Part shown: positions 1 to 5,227 of the stretch, piece after piece
Numbering within the stretch: the stretch's first letter is position 1
Layout: every line of letters begins with the position of its first letter
Assembly (NCBI GenBank): GCA_051746985.1
Contig: JBNJFP010000058.1
Coordinates: 1-6,813, forward strand
Length of the DNA: 6,813 bases
Source: Fodinibius sp051746985
GTDB taxonomy: Bacteria > Bacteroidota > Rhodothermia > Balneolales > Balneolaceae
Reading direction: 5' to 3'
Translations under genes and position numbers: made by a program
The notes under the pieces: model-generated
The model's database searches: none
The model's input: only the letters and a program-made list of their open reading frames with translations
Told to the model about the DNA's origin: nothing

Positions 1-131
1 ATCGTATTGTCACCCCCGCGATTCCAGAGAATCTTAAAAAACTCTCGACTTTTGTAACGGTGCAGATCGGCATCCTGATTTGCCAGCACGACTTGGCTAT
101 CCAGCTCGGTGCCTGTATAGGAATAAAGCAT
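1..131 (-). CDS. Possible 5' end of an unrecognised minus-strand gene, cut by left edge
   Basis: On the minus strand an ATG at 131-129 opens a frame that stays open for 43 codons to the window edge; an in-frame TGA lies at 143-141, so this ATG is the only likely start. The translation begins MLYSYTGTELDSQVVLANQD and continues with a mixed, charged, soluble-looking sequence (Asp, Arg, Lys, Phe, Trp) and ordinary codon use. That looks more protein-like than the cysteine- and isoleucine-rich readings of the competing frames. I do not recognise a family. There is no membrane segment or signal peptide in the visible part. Other frames are also open across this stretch, on both strands, so the call rests on amino-acid composition only. 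It could equally be the end of a decayed gene. Confidence 0.3.
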   Translation of the reverse strand, partial: MLYSYTGTELDSQVVLANQDADLHRYKSREFFKILWNRGGDNT

Positions 132-133
132 AA

Positions 134-311
134 ATGTATGTCATTGCTGTATTTGATTACGAATATTTTGATGAGGCGAGTTAAAATATTCTTACCGAGG
201 CGATTGATTTTGAAGAGTTTAATAAAGGAAAGATCAACCAGCATCAGGGAAATATTGCTATTTGACCCTTATTACATGATGGTCAAATTATTTGTTGAAA
301 AAAATCTGTAA
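134..311 (+). pseudogene. Coding-like remnant with in-frame stop and likely frameshift
   Basis: Reading from ATG 134 gives MYVIAVFDYEYFDEAS, then a TAA at 182-184. The same frame then continues with a sequence of strong coding character (NILTEAIDFEEFNKGKINQH, then QGNIAI) up to a TGA at 263-265. A change of frame there joins to a further plausible segment (FDPYYMMVKLFVEKNL) that ends in TAA at 309-311. Codons are G-first and acid-rich, as in real genes, yet the frame is broken twice. The pattern of an acidic stretch followed by a 'DPxxMxxK' segment vaguely recalls the N-terminal region of some DDE transposases, but the similarity is too slight to name a family. It may be a decayed gene fragment or chance open sequence. 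Confidence 0.25.
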
Positions 312-396
312 TACATATCCCACAAGGATCATCCATAGAGTGATGAGCACTTTTATTGCAGCAGTTGATCACATTTAATTCAAAATGTCTAACCTA

Positions 397-418
397 ATTT
401 ACCACTGCCCTGGTAAAT
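397..418 (+). other. Perfect 8-bp hairpin in the leader region
   Basis: ATTTACCA (397-404) and TGGTAAAT (411-418) are exact reverse complements around a 6-nt loop (ctgccc). No T-tract follows, so this is not an intrinsic terminator by itself. It lies 46 nt before the strong terminator at 464-496. It could be an operator for a dimeric regulator or the first stem of a structured leader RNA; the sequence does not decide. Confidence 0.4.
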
Positions 419-463
419 ACATACACAACAAATCAAAACTCATCCCACATAGGCTACCCTATT

Positions 464-496
464 CTACCGGAAAGTGAAACGTCCGGTAGTTTTTTT
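464..496 (+). terminator. Strong intrinsic (Rho-independent) terminator
   Basis: CTACCGGA (464-471) pairs perfectly with TCCGGTAG (482-489) around a 10-nt loop, and the GC-rich 8-bp stem is followed at once by seven T (490-496). There is no T-tract on the other strand, so it acts on plus-strand transcripts. No intact plus-strand gene ends upstream; the nearest candidate is the broken stretch at 134-311. It therefore either outlived the gene it once terminated or sits in the leader of the flavoprotein gene that starts 72 nt downstream. Confidence 0.8.
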
Positions 497-533
497 AACA
501 TATTTCTGATAAGATGCCAGTAACTCAAGCATC

Positions 534-548
534 AATTAACGGTTAATT
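534..548. promoter_or_regulatory. 15-bp inverted repeat upstream of the flavoprotein gene, candidate operator
   Basis: AATTAAC (534-540) and GTTAATT (542-548) form a perfect inverted repeat around one central G, ending 20 nt before the ATG at 569. Its position between a terminator and a gene start is what one expects of an operator for a dimeric regulator. AT-rich palindromes also arise by chance, and no convincing -10/-35 pair was recognised around it, so the role is inferred. Confidence 0.4.
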
Positions 549-568
549 ACAAATACGGTTTTTTATTT

Positions 569-1942
569 ATGGAACAATTTGATGCAATTATCATTGGCAC
601 CGGACAAGCGGGACCTTCGTTAACAGCCCGCTGCGCGCAAGAGGGATTAAAGACGGCCGTCATTGAGCGACATCTGTTTGGTGGGACCTGCGTAAATAAC
701 GGATGTACGCCTACCAAAACGCTGGTAGCCAGTGCCCGCGCCGCTTATATGGCCCGACGTATGGAGGATTTTGGAATATCAATTGACGGTCCGGTAACGG
801 TTGATATGGAAAAGGTGAAAGCCCGAAAAGATGCTATTGTTAAAGAATCTACCGAAGGCGTCGAAAACTGGCTGAAAAATACCGAAAACCTGACGGTATA
901 TGAGAAACATGCCCGCTTTGAAGAGCCGAACGTTTTGTCAATTGGCGATGATCAGATAACAGCCGACAAAATTTTCATCAATGTGGGGGGACGAGCATTT
1001 ATACCACCCGGATTTGAAAATATTGATTATCTAACGAATTCCAGCATCATGGAGCTGGATGAAGTGCCGGAACATCTCATTATTGTCGGTGGTGGTTATA
1101 TTGGATTGGAGTTTGGGCAGATGTACCGGCGTTTCGGAAGTGAAGTTACCATTATTGAACAAGGTGAACGTTTACTACCCAAAGAGGATAAGGACGTTTC
1201 GGAAGCCATCCAGGAAATTCTGGAAAATGAAGGCGTAAACTTTCGATTTAATGCCGAATGCATTGGGGGATCCAACGACAATGGTCAGGTGGTCGTTGAG
1301 GTCAACTGTGAGGACGGACCTCCCGAGATAAACGGCTCTCATCTGCTATTGGCTACGGGACGCCGACCCAATACTGATGATCTGGGACTTGAGAATACCT
1401 CCATAAAAACGGACGAGCGAGGATTTATCCAAGTTGATGATCAGTTGCAAACAACCGCTGATGATGTGTGGGCATTGGGGGATTGTAACGGTGAAGGGGC
1501 TTTTACCCATACGGCCTACAATGATTTTGAAATTGTGGCGGCCAATATTTTTGATGATAATCCACGACGTCTATCAGACCGTATTATGTGTTATGCATTG
1601 TACATAGATCCGGCGCTGGGTCGCGTGGGGATGACGGAATCACAAGCCCGAGCCTCCGATCGTAATGTGCTCATTGGCAAAAGAGCGATGGATCGCATAG
1701 CCCGGGCTAAGGAAAAGGGAGAAACTAAAGGGTTTATGAAAATCCTTATTGACGCTGATACCGACAAGATTTTAGGGGCGGCTATTTTGGGTATTGAAGG
1801 AGACGAAATAATCCACTCCATTATTGATATGATGTACGCCGATGAACCCTATACCACCATTCGGGATGCGGTTCATATCCATCCAACAGTTTCTGAACTT
1901 ATTCCTACGATGCTCGAAAACTTGGAGCCTTTGGAGAAATGA
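569..1942 (+). CDS. Mercuric-reductase-like / RclA-like FAD-dependent pyridine nucleotide-disulfide oxidoreductase
   Basis: A cytoplasmic flavoenzyme, 457 residues, of the class I disulfide oxidoreductases (dihydrolipoamide dehydrogenase, glutathione reductase, MerA). These pass electrons from NAD(P)H through FAD to a redox disulfide. An N-terminal FAD-binding GxGxxG lies at residues 10-15. The redox pair is C41/C46 in GGTCVNNGCTPTK. A second dinucleotide fold for NAD(P)H has GGGYIG at 174-179. ATGRRPN is at 262-268 and the FAD-contacting GD at 304-305. The C-terminal dimerisation domain carries the catalytic His-Glu pair H438/E443 (HPTVSE). It has neither the N-terminal HMA domain nor the C-terminal vicinal cysteines needed for Hg(II) in true MerA, so mercury reduction is unlikely. 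The 'PTK' after the second cysteine resembles RclA rather than the 'PSK' of lipoamide dehydrogenase. The true substrate is unknown. It is a separate transcript from the cco operon. No Shine-Dalgarno is visible; the start is chosen because the Rossmann strand follows immediately. Confidence 0.93.
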   Translation: MEQFDAIIIGTGQAGPSLTARCAQEGLKTAVIERHLFGGTCVNNGCTPTKTLVASARAAYMARRMEDFGISIDGPVTVDMEKVKARKDAIVKESTEGVENWLKNTENLTVYEKHARFEEPNVLSIGDDQITADKIFINVGGRAFIPPGFENIDYLTNSSIMELDEVPEHLIIVGGGYIGLEFGQMYRRFGSEVTIIEQGERLLPKEDKDVSEAIQEILENEGVNFRFNAECIGGSNDNGQVVVEVNCEDGPPEINGSHLLLATGRRPNTDDLGLENTSIKTDERGFIQVDDQLQTTADDVWALGDCNGEGAFTHTAYNDFEIVAANIFDDNPRRLSDRIMCYALYIDPALGRVGMTESQARASDRNVLIGKRAMDRIARAKEKGETKGFMKILIDADTDKILGAAILGIEGDEIIHSIIDMMYADEPYTTIRDAVHIHPTVSELIPTMLENLEPLEK

Positions 1943-1978
1943 GAATTGTTGTAACCTACGAACTAAATGTATCTGCTC

Positions 1979-2008
1979 AATTAAAATCCAAAAAACTGGG
2001 GTTTAATT
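1979..2008 (+). terminator. Weak candidate terminator after the flavoprotein gene
   Basis: AATTAAA (1979-1985) pairs with TTTAATT (2002-2008); after one mismatch the stem continues with a T-G wobble and two C-G pairs, closing an 8-nt A-rich loop. The stem is mostly A-T and only a short, interrupted T-run follows, so it is much weaker than the one at 464-496. Its place 36 nt after the stop codon supports the reading. Confidence 0.35.
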
Positions 2009-2089
2009 TAATCTAATTACTTGTAGGAAATATCCCTTCAATTTTAATATGGGAAAGCCTGTGTTTTTTTCATTCCAAACAAACAACAT

Positions 2090-2119
2090 TTGTTAAAATT
2101 AAATGAACTGACATATAAT
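2090..2119 (+). promoter_or_regulatory. Candidate promoter of the cco operon
   Basis: TTGTTA (2090-2095) and a perfect TATAAT (2114-2119) are separated by 18 nt, a good sigma70-type arrangement. The same site also reads as TTTG (2089-2092), 21 nt, then TATAATTG (2114-2121), close to the Bacteroidetes form TTTG / TAnnTTTG. Transcription from here would leave an untranslated leader of about 225 nt before ccoS, long enough for control elements. The AT-rich setting raises the chance of a false match. Confidence 0.4.
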
Positions 2120-2243
2120 TGTATTTGTATCATTTCTATGACTCATCTGAAAAAGATTAGCTTTAGTACAAAACCTTACTGTTCTGAATCAAAGTTGGTG
2201 AGTGCAATAAAAATAATATTAGCTTTTTCAAATTTAACCTTTG

Positions 2244-2257
2244 GCTTTTCGAAAGGC
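2244..2257. repeat. Near-perfect 14-bp palindrome in the cco leader
   Basis: GCTTTTCGAAAGGC is self-complementary except for one T-G pair (2246 with 2255). It has no loop, so it is more likely a protein-binding site on DNA than a hairpin, if it is functional at all. It lies downstream of the promoter candidate and about 95 nt before ccoS. Confidence 0.3.
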
Positions 2258-2260
2258 GTT

Positions 2261-2287
2261 ATCAAATCATTTTGTTAAAAATTTGAT
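2261..2287. promoter_or_regulatory. Inverted 7-mers ATCAAAT / ATTTGAT, candidate regulator site
   Basis: ATCAAAT (2261-2267) and ATTTGAT (2281-2287) are exact reverse complements with starts 20 bp apart, about two helical turns. Each arm contains the FNR/CRP-family half-site (ATCAA or TTGAT), but in the everted order, so this is not a standard FNR box (TTGAT-N4-ATCAA). It may be an operator, a weak hairpin, or chance in AT-rich DNA. Confidence 0.3.
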
Positions 2288-2339
2288 TCTCAAAAGCTAA
2301 TAACTGTACATCATAGTCAGTTTGTAGCCCATATTGAAT

Positions 2340-2351
2340 AACTAATTAGTT
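2340..2351. promoter_or_regulatory. Perfect 12-bp palindrome touching the ccoS start
   Basis: AACTAATTAGTT is exactly self-complementary and ends one base before the ATG at 2353. It occupies the place where a Shine-Dalgarno sequence would be, and none is present. It could be an operator or affect access of ribosomes to the start, or it may be chance. Confidence 0.3.
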
Positions 2352-2352
2352 T

Positions 2353-2556
2353 ATGGAAGCAGGTACAGGAACGGTTACTCTTTTCGTAGTATCATTATTT
2401 ATGATCATTGTTGCATTAATACTACTTATTGCAGCATTAAAAAAAGGTTTTTTTAACAGTGTTCATCAGGATGCTTACATCCCTTTCAGTGATGATGAGC
2501 CAGTAGGAGAACCTACCGATCAGCTTTTTGAAGATGATAACAAATCAGTGGAGTAA
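2353..2556 (+). CDS. ccoS: cbb3-type cytochrome oxidase assembly protein CcoS
   Basis: A small single-span membrane protein of 67 residues. In studied bacteria CcoS is needed for insertion of haem and copper cofactors into CcoN. One hydrophobic helix covers about residues 8-28, followed by LKKGFF, then a hydrophilic, acidic tail with IPFSDDEP at about 43-50. This matches the family layout: a helix, then a 'sGQFDDle' segment, then an 'IlfdDD' segment. The canonical Q-F-D-D is replaced by F-F-N-S, so it is a divergent member. The gene lies 2 nt before ccoN, which strongly supports the name. In many bacteria ccoS sits downstream in ccoGHIS; here it heads the operon. A small structural subunit (CcoQ type) is the alternative, but the acidic tail fits CcoS better. 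No ribosome binding site is evident. Confidence 0.75.
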   Translation: MEAGTGTVTLFVVSLFMIIVALILLIAALKKGFFNSVHQDAYIPFSDDEPVGEPTDQLFEDDNKSVE

Positions 2557-2558
2557 TT

Positions 2559-3986
2559 ATGCCGAAACTGACATTTCAAAGCTCCGCTGAGCGTCGTGAA
2601 TTTACAGATTCAAATTCTCGGGCGATTATAATCACTTATTTTTTATCAGGAATGCTTTGGTTAATGGTCGGATCTACCCTGGCCATTCTTGCTTCTTTTA
2701 AAATGCACTGGCCAGAATTTTTAGGCCACACTTCGTGGTTGACATTTGGTCGCGTTAGGCCTCTTCACTTAAACACCATGGTATATGGATGGGCTTCACT
2801 AACCAGTGCCGGGGTGGGCCTTTGGATTTTAACCCGGGTACTTAATGCCACAATCCCGCTTAAAAAAACGTTGTATGCCGGAATTGGAGTTTGGAATTTA
2901 GGGCTTCTCATTGGCTCAATTCAAATTTTGTCGGGTTTTAGTAATGGGATCGAATGGCTTGAAATTCCTTTTAGCTCAGCCTTTTTAATTGTTGCCGGAC
3001 TAATTCCTGTTGCCTTGTCATCCTTAATTATGCTCGTCAACAAAGCAACAAAACATTTATATATATCAGTTTATTATATCGTAGCGGGATATATATGGAT
3101 TATCTCACTGTTAATTGTTGCTTACATCCCTGAATACTCCAGCACGGTACAAGCCGGGATGAACTGGTGGTATGCCCATAATGCTTTAGGACTTTGGTTT
3201 ACCCCAATCTGTTTGGCGGCAGCTTATTTTTTTATTCCAAAAGTCACCGGTCGTCCTATCTACAGCTATTGGCTTTCCCTATTAGGATTTTGGACGCTTG
3301 CTTTGTTTTACAATTGGAACGGCTTTCATCATTTAATTGGAGGGCCGGTTCCAACCTGGGCCACAACCGTCTCTATTTCAGCAAGCGTAATGATGATTAT
3401 TCCAGTAATCACGGTCGCCGTAAATCATCACTTGACAGTTGTTGGCGTTTTTGATCGCGTAATAAATTCGCCAACTCTTAGATTCGTTGTGTTCGGAGCT
3501 ATGAGCTATACCTTCGTCAGCCTTCAGGGAAGCTTTCAGGCCTTACGAACAATTAACGAAACTATTCACTTTACTCATTATGTAATTGGACATGCACATA
3601 TTGGCATGTACGCTTTTGTTACCATGGTACTTTTTGGATCCATGTACTACATTTTACCGCGCTTAACCAAATGGGAGTGGCATTCCAAAGCATTGATAAA
3701 AGCTCATTTCTGGTTAACGGCACTTGGCATTATTCTATATATCGTAGCTATGCAGACGGGTGGTATCTGGCAGGGGATACAGCTCAACAACCCTGATATT
3801 CCGTTTATGGATATCATGGAAAATATGTTGCCATTTCTACAGGCACGATCATTCGCGGCCATCATGCTTACACTGGGACATCTTATTTTTGCTTGGTTAG
3901 TTATAAAGATCGTTTGGCACGGACGAACTAAACGACCTGAACCTATTACTCAAATGTATCAAACCGGCGGGAAAGGTTATGAATAA
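2559..3986 (+). CDS. ccoN: cbb3-type cytochrome c oxidase subunit I (CcoN)
   Basis: The catalytic, proton-pumping subunit of the C-family haem-copper oxidase in the inner membrane; it reduces oxygen to water. At 475 residues it matches the usual length. All metal ligands are visible: H70 (RPLHLN) and H347 for low-spin haem b; H345 (GHAHIG) for haem b3; H207 (WWYAHNALG), H257 and H258 (NWNGFHH) for CuB. Y251, the tyrosine expected to be cross-linked to the CuB histidine in this family, is present, and position 211 is Gly rather than the Glu of nitric oxide reductase NorB. It is therefore an oxygen reductase. About twelve hydrophobic helices are spread over the length. A GTGGAG ribosome-binding-like sequence (2548-2553) lies 5 nt before the ATG. 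Several signatures differ from textbook CcoN: GGPVPTW replaces 'YTALPDW', and HAHIGMYAF replaces 'HVHSGALGW'. The last 8 nt overlap ccoO. Confidence 0.95.
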   Translation: MPKLTFQSSAERREFTDSNSRAIIITYFLSGMLWLMVGSTLAILASFKMHWPEFLGHTSWLTFGRVRPLHLNTMVYGWASLTSAGVGLWILTRVLNATIPLKKTLYAGIGVWNLGLLIGSIQILSGFSNGIEWLEIPFSSAFLIVAGLIPVALSSLIMLVNKATKHLYISVYYIVAGYIWIISLLIVAYIPEYSSTVQAGMNWWYAHNALGLWFTPICLAAAYFFIPKVTGRPIYSYWLSLLGFWTLALFYNWNGFHHLIGGPVPTWATTVSISASVMMIIPVITVAVNHHLTVVGVFDRVINSPTLRFVVFGAMSYTFVSLQGSFQALRTINETIHFTHYVIGHAHIGMYAFVTMVLFGSMYYILPRLTKWEWHSKALIKAHFWLTALGIILYIVAMQTGGIWQGIQLNNPDIPFMDIMENMLPFLQARSFAAIMLTLGHLIFAWLVIKIVWHGRTKRPEPITQMYQTGGKGYE

Positions 3987-4563
3987 AAATCTAATTCTTG
4001 TTCTAGGCGCTTTTGCACTATTTCTGTCATCCATGATTGGGCTCGTATATATACCACAAGAATTAGCTAACAAGGAAGTTGAGCAGGATGTGCGCGTTGC
4101 TTACGACATTAGCCAGGGACATAAAATTTATATCCGTGAAGGATGTATCTATTGCCATAGCCAACAGGTTCGTCCCGAAGGTTTTGGAGCAGATCAAGCT
4201 CGTGGATGGGGCAAAGCATCTATCCCTAATGATTATAATGATCTTACGCCTCACGTGCTTGGCACAATGCGCACAGGTCCGGACCTGGCAAATATCGGAC
4301 AGCGCCAACCCAGTCGCGATTGGCACTATTCACACCTTTATAATCCACAAACTGTTTCGAAAGGTTCAATAATGCCCCCATTCGTTTGGCTTTTTAATAT
4401 AGTTGATGAAGATGCGAGACCTAATCAACAGGGGTTATCTCTTCCTTCCGAATACAAGGTACCCGGTAAAAAAGTGTTGCCTACCGAAGAAGCTGAACAG
4501 CTGGTTGATTATCTATTATCACTGGACCAAAAACGACCTGATCCGGAACCCAATGCTCAATAG
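3979..4563 (+). CDS. ccoO: cbb3-type cytochrome c oxidase subunit II (CcoO), monohaem cytochrome c
   Basis: A membrane-anchored cytochrome c of 194 residues that hands electrons to CcoN. An N-terminal helix spans about residues 5-24 and places the rest in the periplasm. The haem c site is C56-I-Y-C59-H60 in CIYCHSQQVRP, very close to the family signature CxxCHSQ-x-x-RP. The axial methionine is M132 in SIMPPFVWLF. The family motif GTMRTGPDLANIG lies at 95-107, followed by the conserved W-H-x-x-H-L-x-N-P pattern at 115-123. The ATG lies inside the end of ccoN (8-nt overlap), preceded by a purine-rich GGGAAAGG at 3969-3976, so its translation is probably coupled to ccoN. It is a separate gene, not the ccoN-ccoO fusion seen in some Bacteroidetes. 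Confidence 0.95.
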   Translation: MNKNLILVLGAFALFLSSMIGLVYIPQELANKEVEQDVRVAYDISQGHKIYIREGCIYCHSQQVRPEGFGADQARGWGKASIPNDYNDLTPHVLGTMRTGPDLANIGQRQPSRDWHYSHLYNPQTVSKGSIMPPFVWLFNIVDEDARPNQQGLSLPSEYKVPGKKVLPTEEAEQLVDYLLSLDQKRPDPEPNAQ

Positions 4564-4565
4564 TC

Positions 4566-5216
4566 ATGAATACAAACAACGACAAATCATTTGAGGATCA
4601 GGACCAGCAAAAAGACATTATAGATATTCATGATGCCTCCTTTCGGGAAAAACCCTTGCAGGAAGAAGGTATGGAGCAGGGACCATGGTGGCTTTATGCA
4701 GTCATAATTATCACTTTTGCTTTCGGTTTTTTCTATATCGGATTTTACTGGGGAGAGTTCTCCTATCAACCACATGTACTATACCAGACCCCCAAACAAG
4801 AACAAATTGAAGAGGGTCCTGCAGAAGAATTAAGTGCCATGGCACTTGGGGAACAAGTTTATGGTCGCGTTTGCACGTCTTGTCATCAAAATAACGGTAT
4901 GGGTGCTCCCGGAGCCTATCCTCCACTTGCCAATACTGATTACGTCACCGGCGATGAAAAACGGCTTGCCGCAATTATCCTGCATGGCTTGGTGGGAGAA
5001 ATTGAGGTGGATGGTGAAATCTATGACGGCAATATGCCTGCTTGGGGTGAGCAACTTAGTGATGAAGAAGTTGCGGGTGTATTAACATACATTCGTTCGA
5101 GCTTTGGAAATGAAGCACCGGAAGTTGCACCCGAAACAGTTACGGCAGTACGAGATTCCGTCAACCGAACTGCGCAATGGACCGTAGAAGAACTTAACAA
5201 TACCTTCAGAGAGTAA
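4566..5216 (+). CDS. ccoP: cbb3-type oxidase CcoP-like subunit with a single haem c
   Basis: A membrane-anchored cytochrome c of 216 residues, third subunit of the oxidase, which receives electrons from soluble or membrane cytochrome c. An acidic cytoplasmic N-terminus (1-38) leads to PWWLY (40-44) and one helix (about 42-62), matching the CcoP N-terminal domain, where a 'PxWW' motif precedes the helix. A single cytochrome c domain follows, with haem site C103-T-S-C106-H107 and axial M157 in NMPAW. Textbook CcoP is about 300 residues with two CxxCH haem domains; here only one is present and no second CxxCH occurs before the stop. The C-terminal 36 residues after GNEAP are hydrophilic and unassigned. 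The gene begins 2 nt after ccoO. An internal ATG at 4671 (M36) has a better Shine-Dalgarno-like GGAAGAAGG before it, but starting there would remove the conserved N-terminal part. Confidence 0.88.
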   Translation: MNTNNDKSFEDQDQQKDIIDIHDASFREKPLQEEGMEQGPWWLYAVIIITFAFGFFYIGFYWGEFSYQPHVLYQTPKQEQIEEGPAEELSAMALGEQVYGRVCTSCHQNNGMGAPGAYPPLANTDYVTGDEKRLAAIILHGLVGEIEVDGEIYDGNMPAWGEQLSDEEVAGVLTYIRSSFGNEAPEVAPETVTAVRDSVNRTAQWTVEELNNTFRE

Positions 5217-5227
5217 ATGATCTGATC

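Larger units (their letters stand above)
1943..2352. other. AT-rich intergenic region between the flavoprotein gene and the cco operon
   Basis: This 410-base stretch holds no gene I can support. A 62-codon open frame at 2090-2278 has low-complexity Ile/Ser/Lys/Cys-rich content, no ribosome binding site and no recognisable domain, and is judged chance. The region does contain the weak terminator, a promoter candidate at 2090-2119, and three symmetric elements (2244-2257, 2261-2287, 2340-2351), which fits a regulated 5' region for the operon that follows. Confidence 0.6.

Noticed and set aside
60..311. 83-codon plus-strand open frame starting with GTG
   Set aside because: The N-terminal part is rich in Cys, Ile and Leu with no domain, and other frames over the same bases look more protein-like; only its last segment may belong to the broken stretch.
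569..1942. Calling the flavoprotein a true mercuric reductase (merA)
   Set aside because: No N-terminal HMA domain, no C-terminal vicinal cysteines, and no mer genes nearby.
2090..2278. 62-codon open frame in the intergenic region
   Set aside because: Low-complexity content, no ribosome binding site, no recognisable family, and it overlaps the promoter candidate.
2261..2287. Standard FNR box upstream of ccoS
   Set aside because: The half-sites are in everted order and 13 nt apart, not TTGAT-N4-ATCAA; no other match was seen in 1943-2352.
2281..2294. Short inverted repeat TTTGA-TTC-TCAAA as a CRP/FNR-type operator
   Set aside because: Overall length of 13 nt with a 3-nt centre is too short for the usual 14-16 nt spacing of half-sites in that family.
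2559..3986. Calling the subunit nitric oxide reductase NorB because of the HAHIGMY region
   Set aside because: The NorB glutamates near the first non-haem metal histidine are absent, the cross-link tyrosine Y251 is present, and ccoO/ccoP/ccoS/ccoI surround it.
4830..5085. Overlapping open frames on both strands within ccoP
   Set aside because: Out-of-frame shadows of the cytochrome domain; they lack domain content and their own start signals.
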